Below, one piece after another: positions 7,622-10,132 of a DNA stretch of 10,132 bases (the first letter of the stretch is position 1; the number at the start of each line of letters is the position of its first letter). The position numbers were made by a program, and so were the translations under genes. The stretch is from an uncultured Rikenellaceae bacterium (lineage in GTDB: Bacteria; Bacteroidota; Bacteroidia; Bacteroidales; Rikenellaceae): the NCBI GenBank assembly GCA_947176715.1, contig CAMWRR010000046.1, positions 1-10,132 of the forward strand, given 5' to 3'. The notes below the pieces were generated by a model, which was not told the DNA's origin, ran no database searches, and was given only the letters and a program-made list of their open reading frames with translations.

Positions 7622-7848
7622 ATGTGGTATCGTCGAAACCGTTTTTCGGCGTGACCTCCCGTTGCATTGCCGCTCTCGGCGGGGTCTGTATGTCGTTTCG
7701 TCCGTGTCTTCTGCGCGGGGTGCTCCGCCTCTCTGTAAAAATAACGCGTCTTGTCGCTGTTATGCCGGGCGAGGGCCGACTCCGGCAGGCAAGAGACGAC
7801 GGACCTTGTGTCGGTTTTGCGTAAGGGGACTATAAAGTGTGCGATATT
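7622..7848. other. Divergent intergenic region, no gene recognised
   Basis: This stretch lies between the ilvE and rpsP promoters. An open frame crossing from within ilvE shows no family features and is not accepted as a gene. The only structure I see is a short inverted repeat TGCCGG/CCGGCA (7763-7768 with 7782-7787, 13-nt loop). No riboswitch or operator was recognised. Confidence 0.5.
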
Positions 7849-7879
7849 TTTGCAGTGTCGGGAAAAAAGAATACCTTTG
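7849..7879 (+). promoter_or_regulatory. Consensus Bacteroidetes promoter for rpsP-rimM-coaD
   Basis: TTTG (7849-7852), 19 bp, then TACCTTTG (7872-7879): both boxes match the Bacteroidetes -33/-7 consensus perfectly, the best of the three in this window. The start would be near 7886, leaving a leader of about 80 nt before the S16 ATG. An A/T-rich stretch (about 7943-7968) lies just before the start codon with no Shine-Dalgarno sequence, as is common in this phylum. Confidence 0.8.
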
Positions 7880-7887
7880 CAGTGTCG
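7849..7887 (+). repeat. 12-bp direct repeat carrying both promoter boxes
   Basis: TTTGCAGTGTCG occurs at 7849-7860 and again at 7876-7887, 27 bp apart. The first copy starts with the -33 TTTG and the second with the TTTG of the -7 box. It could be a protein-binding site, a small duplication, or chance. Confidence 0.6.
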
Positions 7888-7968
7888 TGCGACCGCTGTG
7901 ACGGTTACGTGCGGCGATGTTAAATGGTCTCGTGAAGACCGAATATTAACTTTTTAAATTACAGAACA

Positions 7969-8529
7969 ATGGCTGTAAAAATCCGTTTGGCTCGCCACGG
8001 TAAGAAAGGTTTCGCTTTCTATCACATCGTGGTTGCCGACAGCAGAGCGCCGCGTGACGGCAAATTCATCGAGAAGTTGGGTACCTATAACCCCAACACC
8101 AACCCCGCGTCCATAGAGCTTAACTTCGACAACGCGTTGTCATGGCTCCAGAAGGGTGCCCAGCCCACCGACACGGTTAAGTCTATCCTCTCAAAGGAGG
8201 GTGTCTTGATGAAGAAACACCTTTTGGGCGGTGTCAAAAAGGGCGCTTTCACTATGGAGGTTGCCGAGGAGCGTTTCAACAAATGGCTCGCAGGCAAAGA
8301 GGCTAACGAGGGTGCTAAGCTCCAGAAGCTGGCCGACAGCAAGAAGGCCGCTGCCGCCGCTCGTCTTGCCGAAGAGACCAAGGTAAAAGAGGCTAAAGCC
8401 GCCGCTATCGCCGCTAAACGCGCCGAGGCCGAGGCTGCCGCCGCCGCTGAAGCTGCCGCCGCTGTCGAGGCCGAAGAGGCTGCCGCAGAGCCGGAAGAGG
8501 CTCCTGCCGCTGAAGCAGTTGCCGAATAA
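7969..8529 (+). CDS. rpsP: 30S ribosomal protein S16 with long Ala/Glu tail
   Basis: S16 is an assembly protein of the small ribosomal subunit. The core is unmistakable: MAVKIRLARHGKK, FYHIVVADSRAPRDG (17-31), FIEKLGTYNP (33-42). The product is 186 aa, roughly twice the usual 80-90 aa. After the core and a conserved second segment (about 70-110), residues from about 112 to the end are nearly all Ala, Glu and Lys, turning into Ala/Glu at the C-terminus. The composition suggests a long helical or flexible tail. Long S16 tails of this kind are known in Bacteroidetes. Isoleucine is ATC in five of six codons, as expected for high expression. The stop is TAA. Confidence 0.97.
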   Translation: MAVKIRLARHGKKGFAFYHIVVADSRAPRDGKFIEKLGTYNPNTNPASIELNFDNALSWLQKGAQPTDTVKSILSKEGVLMKKHLLGGVKKGAFTMEVAEERFNKWLAGKEANEGAKLQKLADSKKAAAAARLAEETKVKEAKAAAIAAKRAEAEAAAAAEAAAAVEAEEAAAEPEEAPAAEAVAE

Positions 8530-8576
8530 GGCGTGTGCGGGTTGCCGCATGAATCGACTCCCAAGAAGGGTTGCTT

Positions 8577-9113
8577 ATGAAGCGTGAGAGTTCAAAAGAG
8601 GTTATCGCTAAAGTTACCAAGCTCTTTGGTAACGACGGCCAGCTTGTGTTGAGACTCACCGACAGCTTCCCCGACGAGGTAGAGATGGAGGAACCGTTGT
8701 TCGTCGATATGGACGGGCTCGAGGTTCCTCTTTTTCTTTCGTCGTTCAGACGTAACGGCGTGGGCAAAGCCGTGGCGGCGTTCGACGATTTCGACAACGA
8801 CTACCGGGCCTCCGAGCTTGTGGGGCGCGAGCTATACGCCTACGGAGAGCCGGATGACGACGACGAGCTATATTGGGAAGATATGGACGGTTACACGTTC
8901 ATCGACCTTTCGAGCGGCATGTCGGGCACCATCGTCTCTTTCCACGACTACTCCGACAATCCTTTGGTGGAGGTTAACTTCTCCGGAACCAATGTGTTGG
9001 TGCCGGTGTCTGACGACATAATATCGTCGGTGGACGACGACGCCCGCATAGTAGAGGCCAACCTGCCGGACGGCCTTATCAATCTCTATTCATACGATGA
9101 CTACGACGAATAA
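8577..9113 (+). CDS. rimM: 16S rRNA processing / 30S maturation protein RimM
   Basis: RimM binds S19 and helps mature the head of the 30S subunit. The 178-aa product is divergent but shows an N-terminal RimM barrel (about 9-80: VIAKVTKLFGNDGQLVLRL, then the AFDDFDNDYRASELVGREL boundary) and a C-terminal PRC-barrel (about 105-172, GYTFIDLSSGMSGTIVSF to LPDGLINLY). The frame extends to a TTG at 8571. I prefer the ATG at 8577 because a purine-rich AGAAGG (8564-8569) sits seven bases before it. The protein is very acidic: about 42 Asp/Glu against 12 Lys/Arg. Its position directly after rpsP fits the classic rpsP-rimM pairing and supports the call. A small TGCGG/CCGCA hairpin (8536-8549) lies in the 47-nt gap after rpsP. 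Confidence 0.88.
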   Translation: MKRESSKEVIAKVTKLFGNDGQLVLRLTDSFPDEVEMEEPLFVDMDGLEVPLFLSSFRRNGVGKAVAAFDDFDNDYRASELVGRELYAYGEPDDDDELYWEDMDGYTFIDLSSGMSGTIVSFHDYSDNPLVEVNFSGTNVLVPVSDDIISSVDDDARIVEANLPDGLINLYSYDDYDE

Positions 9114-9579
9114 AAGGGTTGCCATATACCCGGGTTCGTTCGACCCTTTCACTCTCGGACACAAACTGATTGTGGACAAAGCGCTGATGCTGTTCGACAA
9201 GATTGTGGTGGGGTTGGGCGAGAATGTCAACAAACGCACCTTTATGCCGTTGGAGCGGCGCAAGGATATAATACGCAAAGTGTATGCGGGCGACGACAGG
9301 GTGGAGACGGTCCATTACGACACCCTCACTGCCGACTTCTGTCGCGAGCACGGTATCGGCTTCATTATTAGGGGTATCAGCAACGTGCGCGACTTCGAGT
9401 TCTAGCGTAACGTGGCGCAGATAAACCGCAAACTCAATCCCGACCTCGACACCATCTTTCTGATGACCCCGCCGGAGTATTCCGAGATATCGTCTACCAT
9501 CGTCAGGGACATACTCGTACACGGCGGCGATCCGTTGCAGTTCATGCCCGAGGGTATCACTATGGACGATCTGCGATAG
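9097..9579 (+). pseudogene. coaD: Phosphopantetheine adenylyltransferase with in-frame TAG at codon 103
   Basis: CoaD joins ATP and 4'-phosphopantetheine to make dephospho-CoA, the penultimate step of CoA synthesis. The N-terminal part is canonical: RVAIYPGSFDPFTLGH (T/HxGH nucleotidyltransferase motif), then FIIRGISNVRDFEF. A TAG at 9403-9405 follows, where the family has Glu (E. coli Glu99, an ATP-contacting residue in DFEYE). The same frame then continues through RNVAQINRKL and YSEISSTIVRDI to TAG 9577-9579. Total length would be 160 aa, the normal size. A single G-to-T change of GAG would explain it. The start overlaps rimM by 17 nt. It could be a true pseudogene, a sequencing error, or readthrough. 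TAG ends rng and the 30-aa gene normally, which argues against reassignment. The N-terminal 102-aa piece alone should be inactive. Confidence 0.9.
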
Positions 9580-9955
9580 CCCTGCGGCGGGCGGAGATGT
9601 CCTCATTACGGGAAGCCTGCAATAAAGTTCTGGAATCATATCGCATTACATAATTTATCGCGTTGTTCGGAAAGTCGGACAGCCGGCGCGATTCGCGTGT
9701 AAGTTATAAGCCCTGTTCTGCAGAGGCTTGTATCTATATTGCCCGTACGCCGCGGCCGGAGTATGCGCGTTCTGCGGCGGGCAAGGTGGTTCTGTCTCTG
9801 CTTTGCGGGTTTCTGTTGGTAGGTTTTCTGTTTGCTGCGAGGGGGCGTAGAGTTATTGCTTTTAGTAAAAATTATGACTCTCGCGATTATGCGGTCAGAG
9901 CAGGGCGAGGGACGTTGGTTACAATTTCCTCTTAGCTGACCCGAAGTGTAACGCA
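9580..9955 (+). other. Intergenic region after coaD, no convincing gene
   Basis: About 375 bp without a recognised gene. A 90-codon frame (TTG 9663 to TAG 9935) has one hydrophobic stretch, VVLSLLCGFLLVGFLFAA, that could span a membrane. It has no ATG, no ribosome-binding signal, no match I recognise, and codon use richer in T-ending codons than its neighbours. The opposite strand has an equally long frame of low-complexity Arg/Pro/Gln character. No clear coaD terminator is seen; a weak GCCC/GGGC hairpin lies just after its stop. No consensus TAnnTTTG promoter for the downstream RNA element was found. Confidence 0.4.
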
Positions 9956-10111
9956 GGGGCTGAGCGGGCCGCACCTCGCGGTGGGCAAAAATATCCCCCC
10001 AACGGAGGCCCGCAAGGGAGAGTAGCTAATCTATAAGCGTTATTCGCTAAATGCTTCCAACTACCTCTCTTATGCCCGCCGCGAGGTGCGGTCCCCCGCA
10101 GGCTCCTTTTT
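9956..10111 (+). ncRNA. Candidate structured small RNA (6S-like or orphan Bacteroidales RNA)
   Basis: About 156 nt fold into one long closed structure. GGGGC (9956-9960) pairs with GCTCC (10102-10106). GCGGG (9964-9968) pairs with CCCGC (10095-10099) across a TGA/AG internal loop. After a TCC bulge, CCGCACCTCGCGGTGGGC (9969-9986) pairs over 18 bp, with one G-U, to 10074-10091. Inside are a large asymmetric loop (about 9987-10017, with a C6 run), an apical stem GAGAG.TAG/CTAcCTCTC (10018-10025 with 10061-10069), and a small AGCG/CGCT hairpin (10036-10048). TTTTT (10107-10111) directly follows the closing stem, as in an intrinsic terminator, and sets the strand. Motifs of RNase P, SRP RNA and tmRNA are absent. 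Closing stem plus bubble plus apical stem recalls 6S RNA; this identity is inference. Confidence 0.6.
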
Positions 10112-10132
10112 CGGTGACGTATCGGAATAATA

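Noticed and set aside
7540..7824. 94-codon plus-strand frame in the ilvE-rpsP gap
   Set aside because: It starts inside ilvE on the opposite strand, has no recognisable domain, and runs over the ilvE promoter.
8085..8564. 159-codon minus-strand frame opposite rpsP
   Set aside because: It is the antisense image of the Ala-rich S16 tail (runs of Ala/Ser) and has no independent features.
9397..9405. TAG reassigned to an amino acid across the genome
   Set aside because: rng, the 30-aa basic gene and coaD itself end at TAG in sensible places, in the first case inside a terminator hairpin. TAG is therefore an ordinary stop here.
9669..9686. Resemblance to the RNase P RNA motif GGAAAGUCC
   Set aside because: Only GGAAAGTC followed by GGAC is present. 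The flanking conserved sequence and the 3' conserved region of RNase P RNA are not found.
1..10132. CRISPR arrays, insertion sequences, tRNAs or phage genes
   Set aside because: I saw no regularly spaced repeats, transposase frames, tRNA cloverleaf sequences or att-like duplications. The coding content is housekeeping.

Overview
The window looks like chromosomal DNA from a GC-rich member of the Bacteroidetes, most likely order Bacteroidales. Four things point there. Three promoters fit the Bacteroidetes pattern (TTTG-like box, 19-20 bp, TAnnTTTG). There is a 30-residue Lys/Arg protein of the COX24/AURKAIP1 type next to HU. Ribosomal protein S16 has a long Ala/Glu tail. The IlvE, RNase G and HU sequences are of the type seen in that phylum. 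I cannot place it to genus. Isoleucine is written mostly as ATA in mfd but as ATC in the highly expressed genes.

Left part, minus strand (1-5740): mfd, the transcription-repair coupling factor, is cut by the window edge and lacks its C-terminus. Upstream of it is rng (RNase G), with a short terminator over its stop codon and a hairpin-rich leader. Next come a strong terminator, the 30-aa basic protein and the DNA-binding protein HU, which has its own promoter.

Middle part, minus strand (5854-7571): ilvE and ispD form a two-gene unit with an ATGA stop/start overlap, behind a clear promoter. A divergent intergenic region of about 400 bp follows.

Right part, plus strand (7849-9579): an excellent Bacteroidetes promoter drives rpsP (S16) and rimM (30S maturation), then coaD (coenzyme A biosynthesis), which overlaps rimM by 17 nt. 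The coaD frame is broken by an in-frame TAG at the codon for a conserved active-site glutamate. The remaining 58 codons are intact and end at a normal-looking stop.

The last 550 bp hold no convincing protein gene. At 9956-10111 there is a strongly self-complementary element: 28 bp of closing stem, a large asymmetric loop, an apical hairpin and a terminal T-tract. I call it a structured small RNA. It may be 6S-like or related to the orphan Bacteroidales RNA motifs. This RNA and the interrupted coaD are the two observations most worth following up. Most other content is housekeeping: DNA repair, RNA processing, ribosome assembly, branched-chain amino acid, isoprenoid and CoA synthesis.
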